Both the position numbers and the translations under genes were made by a program. A DNA stretch of 64,000 nucleotides from Ustilago trichophora (Eukaryota; Basidiomycota; Ustilaginomycetes; Ustilaginales; Ustilaginaceae): positions 62,001 to 126,000 of the forward strand of contig OOIN01000005.1 in the NCBI GenBank assembly GCA_900323505.1, read 5' to 3'. Every line of letters starts with the position of its first letter. The first letter of the stretch is position 1. Below the pieces are notes generated by a model. It saw only the letters and a program-made list of their open reading frames with translations. It was not told the origin of the DNA and did not search any database. This document shows positions 40,718 through 51,197 of this stretch, one piece after another.

Positions 40718-42631
40718 TTACATTCGCTCCAGAGGAGTGATGGTGAGCAATCGAAGCGCGGAACCAAGAACATCCTTGCAGCATCGGAAGACAAAGAGAC
40801 GAGCAAGTGCAAGGTCCTTCTCCTGACCCTTGACAAGCAAGAACTCCCAGCAGCTCGAGATCAAGTGAGTCAATCGGAAAGCATAGGTGACGATCGTCGA
40901 GGGCTGGTGGTCCTTCATGGCGGCCTTGACTGTGTCGGGCCACTGAGCGATCAACATGACAAGATCGCGAGCCTTGGGCTCCTTGATGAGATCGAGGTTG
41001 ATGGTGGAGAGATCCAGGTCGGCGGTGGGCAACTCGAGGTTGTCCGACTCCTTTGCTTTTCGCTCGACAGAGCAGAGACGGACGTGGTTGTACTGGAGGT
41101 AAGGTCCGGTATCACCCTCAAAGGAAAGCATTCGCGACCAGTCAAAGTTGTAGTTGTTGATACGCTTGGAAGCCATGTCCTGGATCTTGACGGCGGTCAT
41201 ACCAACAATGTCGGCGGTGCGCTCGGGGTCCTCGACCTGGGCATACTTGGCCTCGTTGGCCTTCATGACCTCGTGCATCTTGTCTCGGGTCTCATCGAGA
41301 ATGTTGTCGAGGAAGACGACGGTACCCTTTCGGGTCGACATGCCGAGAATCATACCAAAGTTGACGTGCTGGAGTCGCAAAGTCTCTTTCTGAGCCCAGG
41401 GGTAGCCCATGAGCTCGAGCACCTTGAAGAACTGGGCAAGGTGGAGATCCTGCTGCGAGGCAACGACGTAGATCATCTTGTCAAAGCCGTTGCCGTTGAA
41501 GCTGGTCTTGAATCGCTCGGCGGCAGCAGCAATGTCTCGAGTGATGTAGAGCGGCGTACCATCCTTTCGCTCGATGACGACCTTTTCGAGCTTGTACTTG
41601 GTCAAATCGGCGAGGGTGGCGCCGTTGTCCTCCTTGGAGACAAAGTCCATCTGTCGGAGCTGCTCGAGCGACTTGTCGAGGTTCTCCTTCTTGACCTGTG
41701 ACTCACCAGAGTAGACGTCAAACTGGATGTTGAGTCGCTCGTAGACGTCAATGTACTTTTTGATCGAAAGATCACGGAACTTCTGCCAAAGAGCAAGGGC
41801 CTGCTCGTCGCCGTCCTCCATGGCCTTGAAGTATTGTCGGGCCTCGTCGTGGATCTTCTCACCCTTGCCGTCCTCCTCTACGCTGGCGAGCTGGTTGATC
41901 TTGACATAGACCTCAAAGAGTGTGTTGACGGCGTCATCCTGGAGCTTCTGCTCATCACCAAACATCTTCCAACCGACAGCAAGCAGACCGAACTGCTTTC
42001 CCCAGTCACCGAGGTAGTTGTACTTGGAGACGTTCCAGGCGTTGGCCTTGTAGAGGTTGGAGAGGAAAGCGCCGATGATGGTGGATCGCAAGTGACCTGC
42101 GTGGAAAGGCTTGGCGATGTTGGGCGACGAAAACTCGACGATGACGTTCTTGCCCTCGCCGTCTCGGTTGGTACCGTAGCTTGGCTGCGTGTTGCCTTGC
42201 TCATCACGGGGAGCACCGTAGCCATGGGTCATGACATGCACGGTCTGGAGGGTGAGCTTGATGAGGGTCTTGTCGTTCAAAAAGTAATGCAAGAAGGGAC
42301 CCTTGGCCTCGACTTTTGACAAGAACTCATTGGGCTGGAAAGCGGCGGCAGCCTTTTCAGAGATCTCCTGAGGCTTTCCGGGAAGCTTGAAGCGAGGGAC
42401 GGCGACGGTGTAGTCACCAACCTTGCCGGTACCGACAGCGGCAAGCGCGGCGTTGATGTCGACATGAAGCGAGGAAGAGACGTGCTGAGCAATGGCGATT
42501 CGGAAGCTGTCGAGAGGAGCACGCTTGATGTCGGTGCCGGCGAGGTTGGGCATCTCTGGCAGCTGCGAGAGGTAAGGAGCGCCGTTGAACGAGGCCGGCG
42601 AGGGCACGAGGGCGATATTTGCGGATGCCAT
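40718..42631 (-). CDS. Arginyl-tRNA synthetase
   Basis: Charges tRNA-Arg. The 637-residue class I synthetase has HAGH in PNIAKPFHAGHLRS (about residue 170-180; the HIGH motif), MSTRKG near residue 430 (the KMSKS equivalent), an N-terminal tRNA-binding domain (KVGDYTVAVPRFKLPG), the C-terminal DALR-type helices and the family-typical end TPLERM. The ATG at 42631 fits the cytosolic form. The frame stays open about 98 codons further upstream without any ATG and reads like a mitochondrial presequence (see findings), so one gene may serve both compartments. It is convergent with the Tti2 gene, 111 bp apart. Confidence 0.96.
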   Translation of the reverse strand: MASANIALVPSPASFNGAPYLSQLPEMPNLAGTDIKRAPLDSFRIAIAQHVSSSLHVDINAALAAVGTGKVGDYTVAVPRFKLPGKPQEISEKAAAAFQPNEFLSKVEAKGPFLHYFLNDKTLIKLTLQTVHVMTHGYGAPRDEQGNTQPSYGTNRDGEGKNVIVEFSSPNIAKPFHAGHLRSTIIGAFLSNLYKANAWNVSKYNYLGDWGKQFGLLAVGWKMFGDEQKLQDDAVNTLFEVYVKINQLASVEEDGKGEKIHDEARQYFKAMEDGDEQALALWQKFRDLSIKKYIDVYERLNIQFDVYSGESQVKKENLDKSLEQLRQMDFVSKEDNGATLADLTKYKLEKVVIERKDGTPLYITRDIAAAAERFKTSFNGNGFDKMIYVVASQQDLHLAQFFKVLELMGYPWAQKETLRLQHVNFGMILGMSTRKGTVVFLDNILDETRDKMHEVMKANEAKYAQVEDPERTADIVGMTAVKIQDMASKRINNYNFDWSRMLSFEGDTGPYLQYNHVRLCSVERKAKESDNLELPTADLDLSTINLDLIKEPKARDLVMLIAQWPDTVKAAMKDHQPSTIVTYAFRLTHLISSCWEFLLVKGQEKDLALARLFVFRCCKDVLGSALRLLTITPLERM

Positions 42632-42925
42632 GGTGGATGTGGAGAAAGGAGAGGTGGCTAGTTGGAGGCCTGGCGTTGTAATCCAAAAGGACTTGGCAAT
42701 AGGAGCTGCTCGTGGTGCACTGCAGAGAAGGGGAGGAGACGAGCGGGCAAGGGTGGAAGCCAGGCGTCGGGGAATCAATGCGGAAATGGTGAGGGAGAAA
42801 TGGCGCCAAGTGGCGACAGTTTGCGGTATAAGTAGGGTCGAGGGCTTGTAGATGCCGACACTATAGGCTCTAGGATCCGAGTCAGACTGTTGCTGGTATC
42901 GGGCAGGTGATGGTTTGAGTCTCAC
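42632..42925 (-). promoter_or_regulatory. ATG-less leader in frame with arginyl-tRNA synthetase
   Basis: 98 codons are open and in frame with the synthetase but contain no ATG. The part nearest the start (about 65 codons) has no Asp or Glu and many Arg, Ser, Ala and Leu (for example IPRRLASTLARSSPPLL). A GTGAGA donor-like site at 42925 and a pyrimidine-rich CTGCAG acceptor-like site near 42722 mean a 5' leader intron is an alternative reading. Confidence 0.45.
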
Positions 42926-43267
42926 AATGATGATGATGCTCTTGACTCGACTCGACGATTGTCGACGCTATGACTCTGTGCTATGTGGCTCAGCTGAGCG
43001 GTCTTCTTCTTCTTTGATGGGAATTTGCCAGGTTTCGCCAAAATTTAGCACTTTTTTTTTTTTCTTTCTTTTGAGCTTTTGACAGAACAGTGCGTCAGAA
43101 TGCCGATCCTGACTCGACCCGATCCATAGTTCCCGATATATGAATGACTCACGTGATGCACTTTCTTTCGTACGCGTCTGAGCTGATGACACCAAGTCAC
43201 ACCCGAACGCGAGGCAATTTAAATTGCTCAAGAAATTCAAGAAAATGTGGACACAAAATGCACACAC

Positions 43268-43298
<31 letters not shown>

Positions 43299-43594
43299 TC
43301 CATTGGTTTGGTGATGCACAGCATATTCGCGTTGGGCGAGGAATTCGACTCCACAACACCGTGTGTTGCTCTCTCAGAATCGTGCCACCATCATCCTTTC
43401 ACGTAACGGAATCATATCCACTGCCACATCACAGATACCCGTCCCATACCCTTGACCCTGGTGATACAACCCATCTACTCTCGTTTGTCAACACCGTACC
43501 AGGATCGATACCCTCTTGATATCAACACTACCACCGCGTATCCTTCGACTACACTGCCGGACAGAACGGATCTCCTTCATCTCACTCGCACACC
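42632..43594. promoter_or_regulatory. Divergent promoter, arginyl-tRNA synthetase and coiled-coil gene
   Basis: 963 bp head-to-head. Contains a T-rich run near 43052-43062, a (GA)n tract at about 43271-43298, and CT/CA-rich sequence before the ATG at 43595. No gene recognised apart from the in-frame leader listed separately. Confidence 0.5.
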
Positions 43595-46500
43595 ATGGTC
43601 GTTCAACGATCGCCACCGCCGGTCCGTCGCTCGCCGCGCAAGGAAGTTGCTGCTTCGGATGCTTCGTTCACTTCCTTCTCCTCGCAAACATCACAAGCCC
43701 GAAAAACTGGAAAAGTTGCCAACTCTACACCATCTGCTGCATCACGAGCAGAGCCAGCTACACCACTTCAGCATGCTGCAGCATCCGACTTTCCTAGCCT
43801 CGACCAGATGGCAGCCGTCTCCAAGGAACAGCGCTCCGCATCACGTCCCAACAACCGAGCTGTCTTCACCGCATCCTTCCCCACCACCAGCTTCAACACT
43901 GTCCCGAGTTCGCTTCCCAGACCTACGGCTCAAGTGCATCGCATCCATCTCGACAGTGACAGCGATGACTACCAGCGTCCACGCGCCGCACGCAGTTCGT
44001 TGACCAACGGCGCCATCCAACGCGTGCGCCAACAAGCAGGTGACGAGACTCCGCTAGGCGTGTCTCAAGCCAGAGCAGCTCGTCAAGCGGCTACTACTGC
44101 TGCTGCGGCTGCTTCTTCTTCTCCTCCCTCCTCGTCCAAAGCAAACAGTTCTCTGCTTGCAGATGACAGCGGCGACAGTACTGCTCAGCTTGTGCCAGGA
44201 CGTCGTGACCCTGCTCTCAACCCCATCAACGCCGACATCGATGTCGAGAACCCGCAGATGCCCAGCCTGACCCAGCCCACCGCATCCACTTCAGCGTCGC
44301 GCCTTTCAGAGCATCTCACAACCAACACTGCAGCTCCCACCACCGAATCAGCTGCGGACGCGTCTACAGCATCGCAGGCTTCCATCTTTGGTACTGCCAA
44401 CCGCCGCAACGGTCGTGATCAACCCATCGGCGCAGCAGCAGCAGCAGCAGCCGGCACAGCCTACGACTTTAGCAAGTATCTCGACGGCGAGCTCGACCCT
44501 TTCAACCGTGCATCTCGCACCAATCCGCGTCGCGAGTCACGTCCCTTGCCGGTACAGCAAACGCCGCCCGACGATGACAATGATGACGCAGAGACATCAG
44601 GGGACACTACTGCACGTGGAGGTCTGGCTGTCCCTTCTCAAACCGCTCCAAAGATTGCGCCTGTCGAATCAACGCCTCTTGTCAGCCGTGTCAAAGCGCT
44701 CTCTGCCGCAACACCACGAATGAGCCCTCATGCCAGTCCAAGTGTGCCCAGCCGCAAGCTCGTCCATCTCTCCTCGCTTTCCAATGGCCACACTACCCCT
44801 ATCGTCAACAACACAGCCCAATCCGCAGCCGCCGACGTGTCCACAGCATCCCTCACCAACCGCTACGACCCAGCCGCCCGCACAGATCGATTGCAGAATA
44901 TGGAGCTCGGCGAGCTCCGCAAGAAGCACACCGCACTCGCGCGCGAACTCGCCATGGTGCAAGACGCGCTCGCCTCTGCCAAGGAAGAATCCGAAGGCTG
45001 GGCTTCCGAGTGCAATGGTCTGCAAGAGCAGCTCACTTTGCTCAAGGGCACCCACCAAGCCGCTATCGCTCGTGAAGATCGCGCGCGCGTCGAGCTGCAA
45101 GTTCGTCTCAGCCAGTACAAGATCGAGGCGGATGATCGCGCATGGAAATTGCTTGCCCAGCGCCGGCAGACGTCTCTCATCGATGCTGCGCTGCAGCATG
45201 CCAAGAATGAGGCGACGTACCACGAAGGTCGCTACCATGCGACCGAGTCTGAGTTGGAGGGGCAAAAGGACGAGCTGCGTATCCGCCTCATGATCGAGCG
45301 AAAGCGTGCTGATTTGCTGGCATTGCACGTCAAAGCAGCGCTACGCGATGGCGCTCGCCTGAAAAAGAGGCTCAGCGCCAAGTCGGCTGCTCTTCTCGAG
45401 CTCCAGAGTGAAAACGAGAAACTGGCCGAACAGCTCGAAGATGCACGCCACTCTCGTCGCACAACCCTCAACGCCGTCGATGAAGAAGAAAAGGCGGCCC
45501 TTCGACACCAGCTCGAAGAAGCGCAAGCCGAGATCGAAACTTTGAACGAGCGCGATGCGATGATGGCCGAGACGCGCAAGACATGGAAGGCGGAACGTAA
45601 ACAACTCTTGGCCCAGGTCGAGGAACTTTCCGCCAACTCGGCACCCGCCAAATCGCAGCCGCCCATGGAAGCCTCACGACCAGTCAAGACCTCCATAAAG
45701 CCTCTTGCTTCCCAAATGCTGCCACCCTCATCACCGGTCTACGCAAAGAAGAAGAGACCCATGCAGGGAGCATCGGAGCTCGGACCTCCTTCCGAAGACG
45801 AGGTCGAGAGACGAATTATTAGCACCAGCGCGACTGCTCGCAAAGGTCATGTCGCCAAGACGACTTTGCCGCTCGTTCCCTTTGCGCAGATCTCCACCAA
45901 GACTGCACCTGCAAAGAAGGTAGCCAAGCCGGCTAAATCTGGTTCTGCTAGCTCCAAAACCAAATCGAGCAAGAATTGGCGCGACGAAGTTGCCATCACC
46001 GACTCATCCGAAGAAGATTCGGACGATGATCGACGACAGCGCAACCGCAATCACCGAGCAGCTGAGTCTGATAGCCAAGCCGAATCTGAAGCTGGACGAA
46101 AGACCAAGTCGAACAAAACCAAGAGCAGCAGCAGCACCACCAAGCGAGCACTGACAAAATCTTCCACGGCAGCTCGTACCAAGACGAGCAAGCTCAAGCC
46201 TGCCATGCCTATTGAGTACGATGATCAGACCGCCGATCCTTCCGCGACGCCCATCATTCGGTCCTCAAACAAGCGTACTGTCCACGATGATGACTCGGAC
46301 AATGATCAGGGTGGCTTGGACTCGTCTGTGTTGGGTGCAAAGTTTGGGCGTGATCGTACAAACTTGGCTCTTAATGTAAAAACAGCTGCGACTAGAGTTA
46401 AGAGCGGCAAAGTTGTTGCCGAAGCGGTAGGTGATGGTCAGGTTCAGAAGAAGAAAAAGAGGAAATTGCTAGGCGCGGTTGGTGGTGCTATGCAGTGGGG

Positions 46501-46663
46501 TGGTGTTGGGGGGGATGGTGGGGGGGATGTTGCAGGGTTGGCGCCTAATTTTGATATCCCACTTGAGTTAAGTCCTATTAAAGGTGGGGGAGGATCCAGA
46601 GGTGGTGTTACGACTGGACTTTTGACTGGATTCGGTTTGCCTTCGAGAAACCCTTTCGTTTGA
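43595..46663 (+). CDS. Coiled-coil protein of unknown function, 1022 residues
   Basis: Not recognised. Residues 1-420 are disordered (Ser/Ala/Thr-rich, an alanine run around residue 280 coded by GCA repeats, PVRRSPRK near the N-terminus as a possible CDK-type site). Residues about 430-690 form a strong coiled coil (MELGELRKKHTALARELAMV, AALLELQSENEKLAEQLED, ALRHQLEEAQAEIETL). The rest is basic-acidic and disordered with TDSSEEDSDDD, Lys/Ser-rich patches and a glycine-rich stretch (GGVGGDGGGD) before the end GFGLPSRNPFV. The layout suggests a structural nuclear or spindle component, which is inference only. No intron; ATG preceded by CACC. Confidence 0.8.
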   Translation: MVVQRSPPPVRRSPRKEVAASDASFTSFSSQTSQARKTGKVANSTPSAASRAEPATPLQHAAASDFPSLDQMAAVSKEQRSASRPNNRAVFTASFPTTSFNTVPSSLPRPTAQVHRIHLDSDSDDYQRPRAARSSLTNGAIQRVRQQAGDETPLGVSQARAARQAATTAAAAASSSPPSSSKANSSLLADDSGDSTAQLVPGRRDPALNPINADIDVENPQMPSLTQPTASTSASRLSEHLTTNTAAPTTESAADASTASQASIFGTANRRNGRDQPIGAAAAAAAGTAYDFSKYLDGELDPFNRASRTNPRRESRPLPVQQTPPDDDNDDAETSGDTTARGGLAVPSQTAPKIAPVESTPLVSRVKALSAATPRMSPHASPSVPSRKLVHLSSLSNGHTTPIVNNTAQSAAADVSTASLTNRYDPAARTDRLQNMELGELRKKHTALARELAMVQDALASAKEESEGWASECNGLQEQLTLLKGTHQAAIAREDRARVELQVRLSQYKIEADDRAWKLLAQRRQTSLIDAALQHAKNEATYHEGRYHATESELEGQKDELRIRLMIERKRADLLALHVKAALRDGARLKKRLSAKSAALLELQSENEKLAEQLEDARHSRRTTLNAVDEEEKAALRHQLEEAQAEIETLNERDAMMAETRKTWKAERKQLLAQVEELSANSAPAKSQPPMEASRPVKTSIKPLASQMLPPSSPVYAKKKRPMQGASELGPPSEDEVERRIISTSATARKGHVAKTTLPLVPFAQISTKTAPAKKVAKPAKSGSASSKTKSSKNWRDEVAITDSSEEDSDDDRRQRNRNHRAAESDSQAESEAGRKTKSNKTKSSSSTTKRALTKSSTAARTKTSKLKPAMPIEYDDQTADPSATPIIRSSNKRTVHDDDSDNDQGGLDSSVLGAKFGRDRTNLALNVKTAATRVKSGKVVAEAVGDGQVQKKKKRKLLGAVGGAMQWGGVGGDGGGDVAGLAPNFDIPLELSPIKGGGGSRGGVTTGLLTGFGLPSRNPFV

Positions 46664-46726
46664 TTCAAGCCCTGTTTTAGGCGTTGGAGGTTGGTGAAAT
46701 TTCTTCCTCTTATATTTCATATACAG

Positions 46727-47069
46727 TAGTTACGCCATCTTTACCCAACTTTTTTCTTGATCCTAAAGATGAGAATCCATGTCATTGTGCAGCCTTTCAG
46801 GTCAAATTTTTAATCACAAGATACTGTACAACTAGTTACACCATCTTTAGCCGCTTCTTTGAACCCTAATCCCAAATCATTGTCAAGCATTTCAGATCAG
46901 GTCTGATATCAAACCACAGGATAACTACAAAGAGGCAATTTCAGAGATCAAGAGACGCCCAATTATTGGTCGAAGTTCAAACCACAAGATAACTGCAAAG
47001 AATCAATTTCATCTCCCTATCATTGTTAAGCATTTCAGGTCTGATTCTACCACAAGACATCTACAAAGA
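46727..47069. repeat. Cluster of diverged short repeats
   Basis: A TCATTGT.AAGCATTTCAG-type motif occurs near 46779, 46878 and 47019. ACCACAAGATAACT.CAAAGA-type motifs occur near 46912, 46980 and 47050, with a weaker copy near 46813. AGTTAC.CCATCTTTA occurs near 46727 and 46834. Spacing is irregular (about 99-141 bp). Unit and origin not identified. Confidence 0.55.
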
Positions 47070-47873
47070 CTCTCTCCCTCTCCCTCTCTCTCTCTGTCTC
47101 TCCTTCATCACACTTAAAGAATGTCCTACACACCAGCAAAAATACTCTGACTCTATAGGGAGGTTTTGGCCGTTCATCGTATGGGTGATTGTCTGGACTG
47201 CAGCAGGCAACCCAGACGATGGATAGATGGTGGTGGTTAAGAGCATTGTTTGGGTCGTGCAGATCTGCATGTGATGGCCTGTGACGCATCTGTGTGATTA
47301 TTCAGCATTTCTCACCATCAAATTGGGAATCCAATGGCTGATATCAATGATACACTGATCAATGTGATGTTAGTAGTGCTTGTTGTGATCAGGAACAGCC
47401 AGGCCGTCAGCTTGTATGAAATGGAGTTGTTTGCTCGGCATGCATTAATCGGTGTTCCTGACTTCACATACACTCCTTGACTCTGTTTGGCACCGGAACA
47501 GCCTCGTACAACCATGAACAATAGATTAGGGCTTGCAATGTTATAAATATGATGGTAGTACTACACTTTCAAAGGCGACGAAAACAACATTGATTGCTCG
47601 GATCCAAACAGCCTGAGAAAGACGCAACTTGGTCGCCTCGGTGACCTAGTACAGAGCTGGTCACCCATACGACCGTCTAGGGGACACACTGTTTTCATGC
47701 GACACAATCGGAGCTCCAATTCATGCATAAGGGAGCTCAAGGTCACCCAGACAATGGACGACCAAAAACTCACTTATATCTGTAAAACTCAAACGCTTTA
47801 TCCCCATCACCTCGAGAGGAAAATTTCTCCATCACATCTCATGACTCAAAAACAGATCAACTTGAGAGCAGAT

Positions 47874-47905
<32 letters not shown>

Positions 47906-47909
47906 CACA
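47874..47909. repeat. (CA)n microsatellite
   Basis: About 18 CA dinucleotides with a single CG interruption. Confidence 0.9.
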
Positions 47910-48002
47910 GAAGACAATCAAAGTTCCAGTACAAACAGTGGATCACGTTTCTCACAACCTTTGATGTAGACATGCTTGCAAGAAAGTCATATTGACACTC
48001 TT

Positions 48003-50105
48003 TCAAACCTGCTGTTTCTCTCCCGACCCCAAAACCGCATCCTCTGCACTGTCATATGGAGGAGGTGGAGCGACACCCTGCTGGTGCTGTTGGGTATGCT
48101 CATTCCTAGCATCTTCAAAAGCCTGCATCGTCTTTCGACCGTACTCTCCGCTCTGTCGTCCCATCAACGGTTGACCTTCCTGACCTCTTGTGCCGTTCCA
48201 GCCCTGTTCGTCGGCGTCATCTTGCGAGCCCAGACTTTCGAGGTCGACATCTTGACTCAGGCGCGATCGTCTGCTGCTGTGGCTTGGAGCTGGGCTTGGA
48301 CCACGCCAGTTTACAGGCAGTAAAGAAGATGCCCATTGACCTAGACTCTGCCCTCCTCCTAAACCTGCATTGTTGGCATGACCATTAGAGTTGGGTCCAA
48401 AGGAACTCAGCGAAAGAGGAGATAACCCATTTGCAGCACCCTGCAGCTGTTGACTGCTGGCACTGCTGCTCGGGCTCAATTGCTGACTGCTACTGCTACT
48501 GTTGTCATCACCTCGAACAAAGTACGCGGGAAGATACAGAACGCCCTTCTTCTTGCTTGGACTGTCGCCAGAGTTGGCTTCCATCTCGCTGATCGCATCT
48601 CCCCTCGAGCTGGGTCTCGATAGCGTTTGGCCCATCCACGCGAAAACCGACTGAGTCTGCGGTGCAGGCATCGGTTCCGGATCTTGCAACTGGAACAGAG
48701 GCAAGCTAAGCCGTGTGGGGCGAGGGGCAGGCATAGACAACCTAGATGGATTGGCAGCGGAAGTGCTTCCGACAGTGTCGTGGCGATCGTGGCGGTTGAC
48801 GTCGTTGAGAGGGACACTCTGGTCTTCATCTGTCGTCGAACGGCGCTTGGAGCGTCTTCTGGATAAAGATCTCGGATTGGTACCGATGGGCAGACTGATC
48901 CATCGCCCAGGTTCTCGATGAGTGCGTCTTGAATTCCTTCCGAATCCAGCCCTGTATCCGAGCTTCCACAAGAAGGATGGCAACATGGTCCTAAACAACC
49001 CATAGATGACGACGCAAACGCCAACAAAGACCAACAAGCGGCCGTGATCTCGCAAAAAGATGAGGAAGCCAGCATCGTTGGCATGCCAACTCGATCCGTA
49101 AAAGTGCGAGAAGAAGGCATCGGGCGCATCGGCAGGTTTGACATTCTTGCCGTATAGACTCTTGGGAAGCACCCTGACGCCCTTGAATCCTGCTTCGGGC
49201 TGCTTGGGCGTGCTGGGGAACGCGGGACCGTGGACATCGACGTAAAGGCCATAGGAGGCCGAGACAAACATGGGACCTGTCGAGAACATGACGGTAGGGT
49301 AGTTGGTCAAATACTGATGGTTGAAAGTGACGAGATTGTGAATGAGCTGGTCCATAAAGGGATGGGCTTTAGCGGAGAGCATGACGTCGTTGGATACACC
49401 GACGGGGATGGTCTTGGGCAAGATGACCTCGAACCTCAACAGAGGGTCAAACCTTCGCAAGCATCCAATGTCGAGATCCATGTAGATACCACCGTAGTGA
49501 TGCAGGACAAAGTATCGAATGGCATCGGCGCGCTGAATGGGGTAAGGATATGCGTCAAAGACGGGCAAGAACCAGTCGTAGTGGTCTGCGATAAACTTGC
49601 GCGAATCGGCATCGGTCCAGAGCATGTATTTGTAGTCTGGATGCATGGCGGCACACTCGTCGCGAATGGCCTGCCAGCGGGGTGGAAGATGCTCGTCCTT
49701 CCAAGTTTGGTGGATGATGCGTGGAATTTTTTCCTTTGGATTGGAAGGATCCCACTTTTTGGGAGTATTGTCGCGCCATGGCTGAGGCCTTGCGATCATG
49801 TCGTTAGGGTCAATGACGGGAGCTGGATGCGAATTGGTGGCATTGCTAGCAGATTTGGATAAAGTGGCATGTTGAGTGATCTTTGCGAGCCAAGGGATGC
49901 GAGCAGCCCAGCCATCTGGACCATCTGGCGATGCGCCCGATTGAATCTCTTGCCATGTGCCCAACTCCTGTGGCAGAATGTATGCGGACGAGTCGATGGA
50001 AAAGTAGGCGTTGGCGGTGGTGAGAACGACAATGGTACCTGCGAGGAAGAGACCAAGCAAGACGAGGAGGATGTGGGTAGTGCGCCTTGATAGTAGCGAC
50101 ACCAT
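48003..50105 (-). CDS. SUR1: GT32 mannosyltransferase, SUR1/CSH1-like (MIPC synthase catalytic subunit)
   Basis: Predicted to add mannose to inositol-phosphorylceramide in the Golgi. The 700-residue protein begins with a signal-anchor (ILLVLLGLFLAGTIVVL). It then has the GT32 core: IPRIIHQTWKDEHLPPRW, ADAIRYFVLHHYGGIYMDLD with the catalytic DxD (Asp-Leu-Asp, about residue 209) and DAFFSHFYGSSWH. A second membrane segment lies at about 353-379 (LLVFVGVCVVIYGLFRTML), as in SUR1-type enzymes and unlike Och1. The C-terminal 300 residues are disordered, Ser/Arg-rich and end in a Pro/Gln-rich tail, longer than in yeast. No intron needed. Confidence 0.88.
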   Translation of the reverse strand: MVSLLSRRTTHILLVLLGLFLAGTIVVLTTANAYFSIDSSAYILPQELGTWQEIQSGASPDGPDGWAARIPWLAKITQHATLSKSASNATNSHPAPVIDPNDMIARPQPWRDNTPKKWDPSNPKEKIPRIIHQTWKDEHLPPRWQAIRDECAAMHPDYKYMLWTDADSRKFIADHYDWFLPVFDAYPYPIQRADAIRYFVLHHYGGIYMDLDIGCLRRFDPLLRFEVILPKTIPVGVSNDVMLSAKAHPFMDQLIHNLVTFNHQYLTNYPTVMFSTGPMFVSASYGLYVDVHGPAFPSTPKQPEAGFKGVRVLPKSLYGKNVKPADAPDAFFSHFYGSSWHANDAGFLIFLRDHGRLLVFVGVCVVIYGLFRTMLPSFLWKLGYRAGFGRNSRRTHREPGRWISLPIGTNPRSLSRRRSKRRSTTDEDQSVPLNDVNRHDRHDTVGSTSAANPSRLSMPAPRPTRLSLPLFQLQDPEPMPAPQTQSVFAWMGQTLSRPSSRGDAISEMEANSGDSPSKKKGVLYLPAYFVRGDDNSSSSSQQLSPSSSASSQQLQGAANGLSPLSLSSFGPNSNGHANNAGLGGGQSLGQWASSLLPVNWRGPSPAPSHSSRRSRLSQDVDLESLGSQDDADEQGWNGTRGQEGQPLMGRQSGEYGRKTMQAFEDARNEHTQQHQQGVAPPPPYDSAEDAVLGSGEKQQV

Positions 50106-51171
50106 TGTGGTTGTGAGAAGGCCCGGAGGCGTATGCGAGATGCACCGATGGTGGTCTCTAGATCAGTTGGATGAAGCGTGATGATGTGAGTTTGGCGACG
50201 AATGGGCGTGCGCACAATGCTCGATTCGACCTCTCTCTTACACCCAATGTGATCTTGATTTGTGTGCGATTCAACTGACCGGCATGGGCAGATGTGATCC
50301 GATCAATGTGTGAAAGCGCGAGAAGAAAGGTCGGAAGGTCCGGTAGCTGATGAGCGTATCGCTTTGTAGAAGCAAAAAAAAAAAAAAAAAAGAGACGGAA
50401 GTTTCCGAAATAAAGACAAGACTCTGCAACGAGTATTGCCAAGCTTATCGTTGCCAATAGAGCTTGATCGTAGCGATATGCACCAAAAGAGACCAATTAA
50501 GGAGTATCGATGGTGTTCTTGATCGGCAGCAAAGTGCAAATCGTATCTGCTATCGTGAGCAAGAGTCTATCGCCAAGAAGGGTCCGTTCGAGCGGCGCCT
50601 AATCAGAGATTGACGATGAGAGAAGTAGGTTCAACACGAGGCAGTCACCTGTAAAAGTGACTTGTCGGATGCCTCTTGTTCAAAAGGTGCTGGTCAAGTT
50701 GGAGGAGGAGGAGGAGGAGGAGAATGCGATGGTGGAGAGGGCAGGCGATGGCGATGAGCAAGCGACGGTGCACAATGGCTAACAAAGCGCTGTAAAGAGG
50801 AACGAGCTGTTTGTGTGTGTTTGCGTGTGGGAGCGGAGCACAAGAATCTCTGTTTCCGTCGTGCAAACACGCACGCGAAAGTCCAACCAAACCGGCCCTT
50901 CACACACACACTCTCTCTCCTTTTTTCGGCTCTGAAAGTCAAGAGGCGCCAACACCACACTTAGCGGCAAAAAAAAAAAAAAGCCCAAAAAAAGAGGAAC
51001 GCGCCTCGGTTGAAGAGCAGTGTGGCTAAGAAAGCTTTTGCCAAAGCATGTGTGTTGAGTATGTGCCCCACTTTGATTTTTTTTTTTTTCGATAAAAAAC
51101 AGGGATGGCTCTGGAGCAGCGTGTTTTGCAATTTCGCGAAAACTTGAAATTTCGGCGCGAACAAAGCCAAG

Positions 51172-51197
51172 TGAGAGAGAGAGAGAGAGAGAGAGAG
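51172..51197. repeat. (GA)n microsatellite
   Basis: Thirteen GA dinucleotides in a row, similar to tracts at about 21358 and 43271. Confidence 0.85.

Larger units (their letters stand above)
46664..48002. other. 1.3-kb tail-to-tail spacer with diverged repeats
   Basis: No gene supported. Holds the repeat cluster at 46727-47069, a CT tract near 47071-47103, and a (CA)n microsatellite at 47874-47909. Confidence 0.5.

Noticed and set aside
40865..41701. 278-codon plus-strand frame antisense to arginyl-tRNA synthetase
   Set aside because: Val/Leu/Gly-rich shadow of a clear synthetase gene.
43271..43298. GA-repeat frames coding Arg-Glu repeats
   Set aside because: Microsatellite translation, not a gene.
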